NCBI RefSeq assembly: GCF_018866325.1
Contig: NZ_CP076457.1
Location: forward strand, 6,483,001 to 6,547,000
DNA length: 64,000 bases
Origin: Streptomyces sp. YPW6
Lineage (GTDB): Bacteria > Actinomycetota > Actinomycetes > Streptomycetales > Streptomycetaceae
Direction of reading: 5' to 3'
Shown here: in pieces, positions 34,701 to 42,897 of the stretch
Position numbering within the stretch: position 1 is the stretch's first letter
Layout of the letters: every line of letters starts with the position of its first letter
Translations under genes and position numbers: made by a program
Notes under the pieces: model-generated
Seen by the model: only the letters and a program-made list of their open reading frames with translations
Databases searched by the model: none
What the model was told of the DNA's origin: nothing

Positions 34701-35264
34701 TACGGCTACTTCCCCTGCGTCTCCAAGGGCGAGGACCTGATCCTCCTCCACGAGGACGGCTCCGAGCGCACCCGCTTCACCTTCCCCCGCCAGCGCCGCG
34801 GCCGCCGCCTCTGCCTCGCGGACTTCTTCCGCCCCGAGGAATCCGGCGAGAGGGACGTCATCGGCCTCCAGATCGTCACCGTCGGCTCCCGCATCGGCGA
34901 AGCCACCGCCGACCTCTTCGCCGCCAACTCCTACCGCGACTACCTCGAACTCCACGGCCTCTCCGTCCAGCTCGCCGAAGCCCTCGCCGAGTACTGGCAC
35001 GCCCGCGTCCGCAGCGAACTGGGCTTCGGCGGGGAGGACCCGCAGGACGTGGAGGACATGTTCGCGCTGAAGTACCGCGGCGCACGGTTCTCCCTCGGTT
35101 ACGGTGCGTGCCCGGACCTGGAGGACCGGGCCAAGATCGCCGACCTCCTCCAGCCGGAGCGGATCGGCGTCCACCTCTCCGAGGAATTCCAGCTCCACCC
35201 GGAACAGTCCACCGATGCCCTCGTCATCCACCACCCCGAGGCCAAGTACTTCAACGCCCGGTAG
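31746..35264 (+). CDS. metH: Cobalamin-dependent methionine synthase MetH
   Basis: A 1172-aa cytoplasmic enzyme that transfers methyl from methyltetrahydrofolate to homocysteine through cobalamin. In order it has the homocysteine domain (VVVADGAMGTML, zinc Cys in GLNCST and GGCCGTTP near residue 303), the pterin domain (from about 340), the cap and B12-binding domain with DVHDIGKN (His near 748, the lower cobalt ligand) and the SAM-binding reactivation domain (from about 900). ATG 31746 has GGGAG upstream; GTG 31686 is an alternative leaderless start that would add 20 residues. No B12 riboswitch was recognised upstream. Confidence 0.96.
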   Translation: MASLPTSAADSRTRAEALREALATRVVVADGAMGTMLQAQDPTLEDFEQLEGCNEILNVTRPDIVRSVHEEYFAVGVDCVETNTFGANHSAANEYEIADRIFELSESGARIAREVADEFGAKDGRQRWVLGSIGPGTKLPSLGHTTYDVLRDGYQQNAEGLLAGGSDALIVETTQDLLQTKASIIGARRAMDAVGLQVPLICSLAFETTGVMLLGSEIGAALTALEPLGIDLIGLNCSTGPDEMSEHLRYLARHSRTPLMCMPNAGLPVLTKDGAHFPLGPDGLADSQEHFVRDYGLSLIGGCCGTTPAHLKAVVDRARELTPTERDPRPEPGAASLYQHIPFRQDTAYLAIGERTNANGSKKFREAMLEARWDDCVEMARDQIREGAHMLDLCVDYVGRDGVADMTELAGRFATASTLPIVLDSTELDVLRAGLEQLGGRAVLNSVNYEDGDGPESRFARVSALAAEHGAALIALTIDEEGQARTVETKVAIAERLIEDLTANWGIRESDILIDTLTFTICTGQEESRGDGIATIGAIRELKKRHPQVQTTLGLSNISFGLNPAARVVLNSVFLDECVKAGLDSAIVHASKILPIARLEEEQVKVALDLIHDRRAEGYDPLQRLMELFEGVNMKSMKAGKAEELMALPLDERLQRRIIDGEKNGLEADLDEALQHTPALDIVNNTLLEGMKVVGELFGSGQMQLPFVLQSAEVMKSAVAHLEPHMEKSDDEGKGTIVLATVRGDVHDIGKNLVDIILSNNGYNVVNLGIKQPVSAILEAAEEHRADVIGMSGLLVKSTVIMKENLQELNQRKMAADFPVILGGAALTRAYVEQDLHEIYEGEVRYARDAFEGLRLMDALIGVKRGVPGAALPELKQRRVPKKDTGTAVLQVEEPEGPVRSDVSTTNPVPAPPFWGTRVVKGIPLKEYASWLDEGALFKGQWGLKQARTGDGPTYEELVESEGRPRLRGWLDHLQSNNLLEAAVIYGYFPCVSKGEDLILLHEDGSERTRFTFPRQRRGRRLCLADFFRPEESGERDVIGLQIVTVGSRIGEATADLFAANSYRDYLELHGLSVQLAEALAEYWHARVRSELGFGGEDPQDVEDMFALKYRGARFSLGYGACPDLEDRAKIADLLQPERIGVHLSEEFQLHPEQSTDALVIHHPEAKYFNAR

Positions 35265-35273
35265 GACGGTCTT

Positions 35274-35311
35274 CGCCCCGCGGCCACGCGTCTGTCGCGC
35301 ACCGCGGGGCG
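35274..35311 (+). terminator. Hairpin after metH
   Basis: CGCCCCGCGG (35274-35283) pairs with CCGCGGGGCG (35302-35311) across an 18-nt loop, 9 bp after the metH stop. No T-run follows. Confidence 0.5.
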
Positions 35312-35321
35312 ACGCGTCGTA

Positions 35322-35338
35322 CACTGGTCGGTCCAGTG
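35322..35338. promoter_or_regulatory. Inverted repeat CACTGG-N5-CCAGTG upstream of HAD gene
   Basis: The perfect 6-bp arms flank TCGGT and overlap a -10-like TACACT (35320-35325). It may be an operator or a leader hairpin for the HAD phosphatase gene. Confidence 0.4.
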
Positions 35339-35407
35339 CAGGCCGGTCGCCCTCCCACTTCCGGGAATGGCGGCCGGCCTTCTCGTCCCTTACGGAAGGT
35401 GTGCCGG

Positions 35408-36118
35408 ATGACCAGTACGGTCCCCGCGTCCTTGACCCGCACGGCCGAAGAGGCCGCCCTGCAGGCGGTCCTTCTCGACATGGACGGAACCCTGGTCGAT
35501 ACCGAGGGCTTCTGGTGGGACGTCGAGAAGGAGGTCTTCGCCGGCCTCGGACACCCGCTGGAGGAGTCCTGGCGGGACGTCGTCGTCGGCGGTCCGATGA
35601 CCCGCAGCGCCGGCTACCTCATCGACGCGACCGGCGCCGACATCCGGCTGGACGAGCTGACCGTGCTGCTCAACGACGGATTCGAGGCCCGCATCGGGCG
35701 CGGAGTGCCGCTGATGCCGGGCGCCGAGCGGCTGCTCGCCGAACTGGCCGTGTACGAGGTGCCCACCGCGCTCGTCTCGGCCTCCCATCGCCGGATCATC
35801 GACCGGGTGCTGGAATCGGTCGGCCGTCACCACTTCGCCCTCACGGTCGCCGGGGACGAGGTCGCCCGGACGAAGCCCCACCCCGAGCCCTACCTCACCG
35901 CCGCCGCGGGCTTCGGCGCCGACCCCTGGCGCTGCGCGGTCATCGAGGACACCGCCACCGGCGTGGCCGCCGCCGAGGCCGCAGGCTGCCGGGTGGTCGC
36001 CGTGCCGTCCGTCGCGCCCATCGCCCCGGCTGCCGGGCGCGTGGTCGTCGGCTCCCTCGAAGAGGTCGACCTCGCCTTCCTGCGCGGGCTGATCACCGGG
36101 GCGAGCGGCACCGGCTGA
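35408..36118 (+). CDS. HAD-superfamily phosphatase (beta-phosphoglucomutase-like)
   Basis: A 236-aa hydrolase of the haloacid dehalogenase superfamily. Motif I is LLDMDGTLVDTE, motif II is ALVSASH, the motif III Lys is in RTKPHPEPY, and motif IV is VIEDTATGV. A small helical cap domain follows motif I, which is typical of phosphatases acting on sugar phosphates or nucleotides. ATG 35408 has GGAAGGTG upstream. It follows metH, but a connection to methionine metabolism is not evident. Confidence 0.87.
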   Translation: MTSTVPASLTRTAEEAALQAVLLDMDGTLVDTEGFWWDVEKEVFAGLGHPLEESWRDVVVGGPMTRSAGYLIDATGADIRLDELTVLLNDGFEARIGRGVPLMPGAERLLAELAVYEVPTALVSASHRRIIDRVLESVGRHHFALTVAGDEVARTKPHPEPYLTAAAGFGADPWRCAVIEDTATGVAAAEAAGCRVVAVPSVAPIAPAAGRVVVGSLEEVDLAFLRGLITGASGTG

Positions 36119-36422
36119 GCGGCCCGAGCACGGGCATGTGAACAAACGGTGGATCTCCTGTCCCCTCCTGTGTGCGTTCCGGCAGTGTCCGGTGGATGCG
36201 GATCAGTCGCAGGGTGATTCTGTGAAGAGGCCGGTCGAGTGACCTTGCTCACGCGGAGGCCTTCGGTGCCTCGCTGAAACGGGCGAGCCGTCCGCAATGA
36301 TGATCGTATGTCCGCCTTGCTGGTGGCCGGAGGGGCGCGGACGGTTCGCCGGGCGGTCGGAGGGCTCACCGGCGGCTACTACCTTGGATTCCTCACCTGC
36401 CGGGATGAGGGAGAACGTCCAG
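36119..36422. other. Intergenic region before the binding-protein gene
   Basis: This 304-bp stretch has no credible gene. It contains a CRP-type dyad at 36239-36252. The promoter itself could not be pinned down. Confidence 0.55.
36239..36252. promoter_or_regulatory. CRP-type dyad GTGACCTTGCTCAC
   Basis: GTGA-N6-TCAC has the symmetry and spacing of cyclic-AMP receptor protein sites. It lies about 170 bp upstream of the binding-protein gene. Confidence 0.35.
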
Positions 36423-38021
36423 ATGAACCGCAAGACCCTGGTGCTGCCGGCCGTCGTCGGCCTGCTCGCCCCCGTGCTCGCCGCCTGCGGCAGCACGGAC
36501 AGCGGCGCCGGTGGCGGAGGGGCCATCGTCGTCGGCACCACGGACCAGCTCGTGGCCTCCAAGGAGAACCCCGCGCCGCTCGACCCGGCCATCGGCTACG
36601 AAACGGGCGTCTGGAACGTCCTGCGCCAGACCGTGCAGACCCTGACCACGGTGCCCAACGGCGGCGGCGAGCCCGTGCCCGAGGCCGCCCGCAGCTGCAC
36701 CTTCACCGACACCGCGAACGAGAGCTACCGCTGCACCCTGCGGGCGGGCCTCACCTTCGCCGACGGGACCCCCGTCACCGCCGAGGACGTGAAGCACTCC
36801 ATCCAGCGCGTCATCGACATCGATGCGGACAGCGGCCCGGTCGGCCTGCTCGCCAACATCGACATGATCGAGACCAAGGGTGAGGACCAGGTGGTCTTCC
36901 ACCTGAAGACGCCCGACGCGACCTTCCCGTACAAGCTCGCCACCCCCGCCGCCGGCATCGTCCCGAAGGCGCAGTACCCGGCGGACGAGCCGCGCGCCGG
37001 CTTCCAGGTCGACGGCTCCGGCCCGTACACCATGAAGCCGCAGGTCGAGGACGGCCGGGTCGTCAAGATCGCCTTCGAGAAGAACCCCTCGTACAAGGGC
37101 GAGCTCAAGGTGCTCAACGACAAGGTCGAGATGGACCTCTTCCCCGACGCCGAGGCCATGGGCAAGGCGCTCGACCAGGAGAAGATCCACCTGATGACCC
37201 GGGCGATGTCGCCCGAGCAGGCCCACGGCATGCTCGTGGACCCCAAGGAGGGCATCGACCTCACCGAGCTGCCCGGACTGGCCATCAGCTACCTCGGGTT
37301 CGACACCGAGAACCCCGTGGTCGACAAGCCCGTCCGGCAGGCCATGGCGCAGATCATCGACCGGGGCGAAATCGCGGGCAAGGTGTACGGCACCACCGCC
37401 GAACCGCTGTACTCGCTGATCCCGTCCAGCATCGCCGGGCACACCAACGCCTTCTTCAACAAGTACGGCGAGCCCAGCACCGCCAAGGCCGAGGCCATCC
37501 TCCGGGACGCCGACATCAAGACGCCGGTGAAGTTCACCCTGCACTACACCAACGACCACTACGGCCCGGCCACCGCCGCCGAGTTCAAGGCGATCCAGGA
37601 GCAGCTGAACAGCTCCGGCCTCTTCGACGTCTCCGTCGAGGGCGAGGAGTGGTCGACGTACCGTCCCGAGCAGAAGCGCGGCGACTACGCGGCCTACGGC
37701 ATGGGCTGGTTCCCCGACTTCCCGGACCCGGACAACTACACCGCGCCCTTCCTGGACGCCAACAACTTCCTCAACTCGCCCTACCGGTCGCCCGAGGCGG
37801 AGAAGGTCCTCATCCCGAAGTCCCGCCGCGAGGCCGACCGCACCGCGGCCGCCGCCACCTACGAGAAGCTCCAGGACATCGTCGCCGACGACGTTCCCGT
37901 GCTCCCGATCTGGCAGGGCAAGCAGTACGTGGCCTCCCGCGACGGGATCGCCGGGGTGGAGCGCTCCGTCAGCGCCACCGCCGAACTCCAGCTCTGGGAG
38001 CTCAACCGGCACAGCGCCTGA
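36423..38021 (+). CDS. Extracellular solute-binding lipoprotein, family 5 (peptide/nickel type)
   Basis: A 532-aa lipoprotein. The N-terminus MNRKTLVLPAVVGLLAPVLAAC carries a lipobox (LAAC), followed by a Gly/Ser linker. The rest is a family-5 substrate-binding protein with the signature region LRAGLTFADGTPVTAEDVKHS and a C-terminal EKLQDIVADDVPVLPIWQ. It should sit on the outer face of the membrane and deliver oligopeptides or similar ligands to an ABC importer. No permease or ATPase genes lie next to it, so it must use partners encoded elsewhere. ATG 36405 is a possible alternative start. Confidence 0.9.
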   Translation: MNRKTLVLPAVVGLLAPVLAACGSTDSGAGGGGAIVVGTTDQLVASKENPAPLDPAIGYETGVWNVLRQTVQTLTTVPNGGGEPVPEAARSCTFTDTANESYRCTLRAGLTFADGTPVTAEDVKHSIQRVIDIDADSGPVGLLANIDMIETKGEDQVVFHLKTPDATFPYKLATPAAGIVPKAQYPADEPRAGFQVDGSGPYTMKPQVEDGRVVKIAFEKNPSYKGELKVLNDKVEMDLFPDAEAMGKALDQEKIHLMTRAMSPEQAHGMLVDPKEGIDLTELPGLAISYLGFDTENPVVDKPVRQAMAQIIDRGEIAGKVYGTTAEPLYSLIPSSIAGHTNAFFNKYGEPSTAKAEAILRDADIKTPVKFTLHYTNDHYGPATAAEFKAIQEQLNSSGLFDVSVEGEEWSTYRPEQKRGDYAAYGMGWFPDFPDPDNYTAPFLDANNFLNSPYRSPEAEKVLIPKSRREADRTAAAATYEKLQDIVADDVPVLPIWQGKQYVASRDGIAGVERSVSATAELQLWELNRHSA

Positions 38022-38152
38022 GCGCCGACCGCGCATCCCCGTCCGGCCCGCACCCCTCCCGTCGCGAGGAGAGGCGCGGGCCGGACGGCGTCCTCGCGCC
38101 GGACGGCTCGGGCGAGGAGGCCCGTACCGCCCGGCGCGGGTACGGGGCCGCG

Positions 38153-38824
38153 CTACTGCGCGCCGGGACGCACCAGCCCGCTCTCGTACGCGTACACCGC
38201 GGCCTGCACCCGGTCGCGCAGACCGAGCTTGGTGAGCACATGGCCCACATGCGTCTTGACCGTCGTCTCACTGACGAACAGCTCCGCCGCGATCTCCGCG
38301 TTGGACAGCCCCCGCGCCACCAGCTTCAGCACCTCGACCTCACGGTCCGTCAGCGTGTGCAGGGCGTCCGGCACCGGCTCCTCGCCGGACGGCAGATGGT
38401 CGGCGTACTTGTCGAGCAGCCGACGCGTGATGCTCGGCGCGAGCATGGCCTCGCCCGCCGCCACCACCCGGATCGCCTGCACCAGCTCGGCCGCCGGGGC
38501 GTCCTTCAGCAGGAAGCCGCTGGCCCCCGCCCGCAGCGCCTCCACCACGTACTCGTCGAGATCGAAGGTGGTGAGCACCAGCACCTTCGCCGGGCCGTCC
38601 TTACCGGGACCGGTGATCTGCCGGGTCGCCTCGACCCCGTCCATCCGCGGCATCCGGATGTCCATCAGCACCACATCGGGCTGGAGCGCCCGCACCTGGT
38701 CGATGGCCTGCAGACCGTCACCGGCCTCGCCGACCACCGCCAGATCGCCTTCCGCCTCCAGGATCATCCGGAAACCGGTGCGCAGCAGGGGCTGGTCGTC
38801 GACCAGAAGGACGCGGATCGCCAC
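38153..38824 (-). CDS. NarL/FixJ-family response regulator (no adjacent kinase)
   Basis: A 223-aa two-component regulator. The receiver domain has the acidic pair at residues 9-10, the phospho-acceptor Asp55 in LMDIRMP, a Thr in VLTTFD and Lys in FLLKDAP. The C-terminal LuxR-type HTH (LTDREVEVLKLVARGLSNAEIA, about 157-205) binds DNA. It starts at GTG 38824, only 9 bp after the stop of the RecB-like nuclease gene on the same strand. No histidine kinase is adjacent. Confidence 0.92.
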   Translation of the reverse strand: MAIRVLLVDDQPLLRTGFRMILEAEGDLAVVGEAGDGLQAIDQVRALQPDVVLMDIRMPRMDGVEATRQITGPGKDGPAKVLVLTTFDLDEYVVEALRAGASGFLLKDAPAAELVQAIRVVAAGEAMLAPSITRRLLDKYADHLPSGEEPVPDALHTLTDREVEVLKLVARGLSNAEIAAELFVSETTVKTHVGHVLTKLGLRDRVQAAVYAYESGLVRPGAQ

Positions 38825-38833
38825 AGGAACTCC

Positions 38834-39745
38834 TTAGGGGCCCTCAAGGGCCACGGATCGGCCGGCCTCGGCCCGGACCGGGCCCATTCTGCCCTGGTCA
38901 TCCTCACCCGAATCCGCCGGGCGGACCGACAGCGGATAGACCGGGGGAGTCCCGCCGAATTCCGGACACACCGCCTGGTGGTCGCACCAGCCGCACAGCT
39001 TCGTCGGCCTGGGCCGCCAGTCCCCGGTCTCCGTCGCCCGCCTGATCGCCTCCCACAGCGCCAGCAGCTTGCGCTCCACCCGCTCCAGGTCCGCCACCAC
39101 CGGGTCGTACGTCATCACGTCCCCGCTGCCCAGATAGACCAGCTGGAGACGGCGCGGCACCACGCCCTTCAGCCGCCAGATCACCAGCGCGTAGAACGTC
39201 ATCTGGAACAGCGGCCCGTCGGAGTACTCCGGCCGCGGCGCCTTGCCCGTCTTGTAGTCGACGATCCGGACCTCGCCGCTCGGCGCGATGTCCACCCGGT
39301 CGATCACCCCGCGCAGCCGCAGCCCCGACTCCAGCTCCGTCTCGACGAACATCTCGCGCTCGGCCGGCTCCAGCCGCGTCGGGTCCTCCAACGAGAACCA
39401 CCGCTCCACCAGCTGCTCCGCCTCACCCAGCCAGCGCGTCAGGCGCTCACCCTCGGCGTCTCCGGTGAACAGATCGCTCAGCTCCGGCTTCGACTCCAGC
39501 AGCCGGTCCCACTGGCCGGGGATCAGCGCCCGCGCCCGAGGCGCCGTACGGTCGGCCGCCGGTACGTCGAAGAGCCGCTCCAGCACCGCGTGGACCAGCG
39601 TGCCGCGGGTGGCCGCTTCGCTGGGCTTCTCCGGCAGTCTGTCGATGACCCGGAAGCGGTAGAGCAGGGGGCACTGCAGGAAATCGCTCGCGCGCGACGG
39701 CGACAGGGACGTAGGCGGCTGAGGCGGCCGCGGCACGGAGGTCAT
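38834..39745 (-). CDS. RecB-family PD-(D/E)XK nuclease with Fe-S-type Cys cluster
   Basis: A 303-aa exonuclease-like protein related to the nuclease domain of RecB/AddB and to Cas4. The catalytic core is visible in RGTLVHAVLE (His), LRGVIDRVDI (Asp) and VRIVDYKTGK (Asp, Lys). One Cys in FLQCPLLYRF and three in LCGWCDHQAVCPEF match the four Cys of an iron-sulphur clamp. It is divergent from the site-2 protease gene, with trmI beyond; a recB-like gene close to trmI is also recalled from mycobacteria. A role in DNA repair or RNA processing is possible. Confidence 0.88.
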   Translation of the reverse strand: MTSVPRPPQPPTSLSPSRASDFLQCPLLYRFRVIDRLPEKPSEAATRGTLVHAVLERLFDVPAADRTAPRARALIPGQWDRLLESKPELSDLFTGDAEGERLTRWLGEAEQLVERWFSLEDPTRLEPAEREMFVETELESGLRLRGVIDRVDIAPSGEVRIVDYKTGKAPRPEYSDGPLFQMTFYALVIWRLKGVVPRRLQLVYLGSGDVMTYDPVVADLERVERKLLALWEAIRRATETGDWRPRPTKLCGWCDHQAVCPEFGGTPPVYPLSVRPADSGEDDQGRMGPVRAEAGRSVALEGP

Positions 39746-39856
39746 GTCTCACGACCCTAAGGCCCCCCACTGACACCGAGCGGCATACCATCGACGGCAG
39801 ACCCTCGCACACTGCATGATCGTGGCACAGGCCACGCACCGAACCGAAGGGACCCC

Positions 39857-41107
39857 GTGGACGACAGCGGCGACAGCGGGCGGCCGCAGCCCGGCGCAGG
39901 GGGAACGGCCCCCGGCACCGACCCGGACAACGGCAAGCCGAAACGCCCCGTGGAGCCGGGCGGCGGCCTGCTCATGGGCCGCCCCTTCGGCGTGCCCGTC
40001 TACGTCGCCCCCAGCTGGTTCGTCGTCGCCGCGCTGATCACCTGGGTTTTCGGCGGCCAGCTCGACCGCGTGCTGCCCGAGCTCGGCGGCGCCCGCTATC
40101 TCGTCGCCCTGTTCTTCGCCATCGCCTTCTACGCCTCCGTGCTCGTCCACGAACTGGCCCACACGGTCGCCGCCCTGCGCTACAAACTCCCGGTCCGCCG
40201 CATCCAGCTCCAGTTCTTCGGCGGCGTCTCGGAGATCGAGAAGGAGACGGAGACCCCCGGCCGCGAGTTCGTCCTCGCCTTCGTCGGGCCGCTCCTGTCC
40301 CTGGTCCTCGGCGGCGTCTTCTACGGCGCGATGCAGCTCGTCGAGCCCGGCACCGTCCCCGGTGTCCTGCTCGCGGGTCTGATGATCTCCAACCTCATCG
40401 TGGCCGCCTTCAACCTGCTGCCCGGGCTGCCGCTGGACGGCGGCCGGATGCTCCGCGCCGTCGTCTGGAAGATCACCGGCAAGCCCATGAGCGGCACCGT
40501 CGCCGCCGCCTGGGTCGGCCGCGGCCTCGCCGTCACCGTCCTCGTCGGACTGCCGCTGCTCACCCACACCGGGACCCTCGGCGGCACCCCCCAGGACATC
40601 GGCGGCGTCGAGACCGTCATGGACGCGCTGCTCGCCGCGATCCTCGCCGGCATCATCTGGACGGGCGCCGGCAACAGCCTGCGCATGGCCCGCCTCCGCG
40701 AGCACCTCCCCGACCTCAGGGCCCGCACCCTGACCCGCCGCGCCGTCCCCGTCGAGTCCGCCACCCCGCTCTCCGAAGCGCTGCGCCGGGCCAACGAGGC
40801 CGGAGCCCGTGCCCTGGTCGTCGTCGACGGACAGGGCCATCCCCAGGGAGTCGTCCGCGAGGCCGCCATCGTCGGCGTCCCCGAGCACCGCCGCCCCTGG
40901 GTCGCGGTCAGCGGCCTGGCCCAGGACCTCACCGACGGCATGAGGATCCCCGCCGAACTGACCGGCGAAGCCCTCCTGGACCGGCTCAAGGCCACTCCCG
41001 CCACCGAGTACCTGGTCGTCGAGGAGACCGGCGAAATCTACGGCGTCCTCTCCACCGCCGACGTCGAGCGCGCCTTCGTCAAGGCCATGGCCCGCCCCGG
41101 CGCCTGA
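39857..41107 (+). CDS. Site-2 protease family zinc metalloprotease with CBS domains (M50)
   Basis: A 416-aa intramembrane protease. The zinc motif HELAH is at residues 98-102 and the second ligand motif is NLLPGLPLDGGRML. About six membrane segments are followed by two CBS-like modules (from about 290) that could sense adenine nucleotides. The N-terminal 40 residues are disordered and polar. Such proteases cleave membrane-bound anti-sigma factors or signal remnants; the substrate here is unknown. Translation starts at GTG 39857. Confidence 0.9.
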   Translation: MDDSGDSGRPQPGAGGTAPGTDPDNGKPKRPVEPGGGLLMGRPFGVPVYVAPSWFVVAALITWVFGGQLDRVLPELGGARYLVALFFAIAFYASVLVHELAHTVAALRYKLPVRRIQLQFFGGVSEIEKETETPGREFVLAFVGPLLSLVLGGVFYGAMQLVEPGTVPGVLLAGLMISNLIVAAFNLLPGLPLDGGRMLRAVVWKITGKPMSGTVAAAWVGRGLAVTVLVGLPLLTHTGTLGGTPQDIGGVETVMDALLAAILAGIIWTGAGNSLRMARLREHLPDLRARTLTRRAVPVESATPLSEALRRANEAGARALVVVDGQGHPQGVVREAAIVGVPEHRRPWVAVSGLAQDLTDGMRIPAELTGEALLDRLKATPATEYLVVEETGEIYGVLSTADVERAFVKAMARPGA

Positions 41108-41178
41108 GCCCCTTCCGCACGGGCTGCGGACCGCTTCCCCGCGGGGAGACGGGCGGCAGGAGGCCCCGGAATCACCGG

Positions 41179-41184
41179 TAGGCT
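41179..41184 (+). promoter_or_regulatory. Putative -10 box of a leaderless trmI transcript
   Basis: TAGGCT ends 6 nt before ATG 41191 and no Shine-Dalgarno sequence is present. Confidence 0.5.
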
Positions 41185-41190
41185 GGTCAC

Positions 41191-42108
41191 ATGTCTGAAC
41201 CGACCGGTGCCGCCCGCCGACGTGGGCCCTTCAAGGTCGGGGACCAGGTACAGCTCACCGACCCCAAGGGACGCCACTACACCTTCACGCTCGAAGCCGG
41301 GAAGAACTTCCACACCCACAAGGGTTCTTTCCAGCACGACGAGCTGATCGGTGCTCCCGAGGGCAGTGTTGTCCGCACCACGGGAAACGTCGCCTACCTC
41401 GCGCTGCGCCCCCTGCTCCCCGACTACGTCCTGTCCATGCCCCGCGGCGCCGCCGTGGTCTACCCCAAGGACGCGGGCCAGATCCTGGCCTTCGCCGACA
41501 TCTTCCCCGGCGCCCGCGTCGTGGAGGCCGGGGTCGGATCCGGATCGCTCTCCACCTTCCTGCTGCGCGCCATCGGTGAGCAGGGCATGCTGCACTCCTA
41601 CGAGCGCCGCGAGGACTTCGCCGAGATCGCCCAGCAGAACGTCGAGCGCTACTTCGGCTCGCCGCACCCCGCCTGGCAGCTGACCGTCGGAGACCTCCAG
41701 GACAACCTCTCCGACACCGACGTCGACCGCGTCGTGCTGGACATGCTCGCCCCCTGGGAGTGCCTGGAGGCCGTCTCCAAGGCCCTGGTGCCCGGCGGCA
41801 TCCTCTGCGCCTACGTCGCCACCACCACCCAGCTCTCGCGCACCGTCGAGTCCATCCGCGAGATCGGCTGCTTCGCCGAACCGCAGCCCTGGGAGTCGAT
41901 GATCCGCAACTGGCACGTGGAGGGCCTCGCCGTCCGCCCCGACCACCGGATGATCGGCCACACCGGCTTCCTGGTCACCGCCCGCCGCCTCGCGGACGGC
42001 GTCGAGCCGCCGCTGCGCCGCCGCCGCCCCTCCAAGGGCGCCTACGGCGAGGACTACGAGGGACCGGGCGGCCGGAGTCGCGGAGGCTCCGCGGCCGACA
42101 GCGGCTGA
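41191..42108 (+). CDS. trmI: tRNA (adenine-N1)-methyltransferase TrmI
   Basis: A 305-aa SAM-dependent methyltransferase that makes m1A58 in the T-loop of tRNAs. The N-terminal beta domain is followed by a Rossmann fold with the SAM motif VVEAGVGSGSLS, the acidic residue in SYERR, and the conserved DMLAPWE in the active site. The C-terminal 30 residues are basic and Gly-rich. The family works as a tetramer, and the closest recalled relative is the mycobacterial enzyme Rv2118c. Confidence 0.94.
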   Translation: MSEPTGAARRRGPFKVGDQVQLTDPKGRHYTFTLEAGKNFHTHKGSFQHDELIGAPEGSVVRTTGNVAYLALRPLLPDYVLSMPRGAAVVYPKDAGQILAFADIFPGARVVEAGVGSGSLSTFLLRAIGEQGMLHSYERREDFAEIAQQNVERYFGSPHPAWQLTVGDLQDNLSDTDVDRVVLDMLAPWECLEAVSKALVPGGILCAYVATTTQLSRTVESIREIGCFAEPQPWESMIRNWHVEGLAVRPDHRMIGHTGFLVTARRLADGVEPPLRRRRPSKGAYGEDYEGPGGRSRGGSAADSG

Positions 42109-42123
42109 CCCGCGCAACGCACC

Positions 42124-42177
42124 GGCGCCGCCGCGCCGTTCCCCGACCGACCGGGGAACGGCGCGGCGGCGCCTTTT
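42124..42177 (+). terminator. Strong rho-independent terminator after trmI
   Basis: A 22-bp perfect stem (42124-42145 with 42152-42173), loop ACCGAC, followed by TTTT at 42174-42177. Confidence 0.93.
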
Positions 42178-42288
42178 CGTCGCCCCGCCGTTCCGCCCGG
42201 GTGTGAGGTGTGGCACGATGCCGGGCAACCCCTCGGGGTGTCCCCACCCCTTCACCGGGCTCCCAGGAACCATCAGGAGACATACCGC

Positions 42289-42870
42289 GTGCAGACCTCC
42301 GCGCTCCCGGACCTCGCCCACACCGCCGCCAAGCCGCTGCACTGGCTCGCCACGGCCGCGGCGATGGCGGGCGTCGTCGCGCTGGCCGGGCTGCTCCAGC
42401 CCCGTACGGCCACGGCGACCGCCACGGACTCCGAGCAGCGGACCACCACGCGGCACGGCGCCCCCGTGCCCGCCCCGGACCCGGCCGGAGTCGACTTCCC
42501 GCTCCAGTGCGGCGGCGCCGGGACGACGGTCGCGGAACAGGCCCCCGGCGACCTCGACGGCGACGGGCGGCCGGAGACCGTCGCCGTGGTGCACTGCGCC
42601 GCCGGATCGGGGACCCCGCCCGGCGGCATCTACGTCCTAACACAGGCGAGCGGGGCCGCACCCCGGGTCGTGGCGACCCTGGTGGACCCCGCTGACAGGA
42701 AGACCGTCGGGGACTTCGCCGTACGCGACGGCGTCGTCTCGGCGACGCTCCTCGGCTACTCCTCGCTGGAGGTGCCGCGCTGCTGTCCCGACCAGGAGGA
42801 ACAGGCCTCCTGGCGGTGGAAGGGGCAGAGCTTCGTCCGCAGCTCGGGGGAGCTCGCCCGCAGCGTCTGA
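42289..42870 (+). CDS. Membrane-anchored or secreted protein of unknown function
   Basis: A 193-aa protein. One hydrophobic segment near the N-terminus (about residues 17-38) acts as signal peptide or anchor, and a Thr/Pro-rich linker follows. The extracellular part contains DLDGDGRPETVAVV, which resembles FG-GAP/VCBS-type calcium-binding repeats, and four Cys (LQCGG, VHCAA, RCCPD) that could form disulphides. The start is GTG 42289 with AGGAGA upstream. I do not recognise a family. Confidence 0.65.
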   Translation: MQTSALPDLAHTAAKPLHWLATAAAMAGVVALAGLLQPRTATATATDSEQRTTTRHGAPVPAPDPAGVDFPLQCGGAGTTVAEQAPGDLDGDGRPETVAVVHCAAGSGTPPGGIYVLTQASGAAPRVVATLVDPADRKTVGDFAVRDGVVSATLLGYSSLEVPRCCPDQEEQASWRWKGQSFVRSSGELARSV

Positions 42871-42897
42871 GCGCCGCCGTGGCCCGCTCGCGTCCGG

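Noticed and set aside
31740..35324. A 1194-codon open frame antisense to metH
   Set aside because: It mirrors metH exactly, has no ribosome-binding site or known domain, and its composition is that of a reverse-frame shadow.
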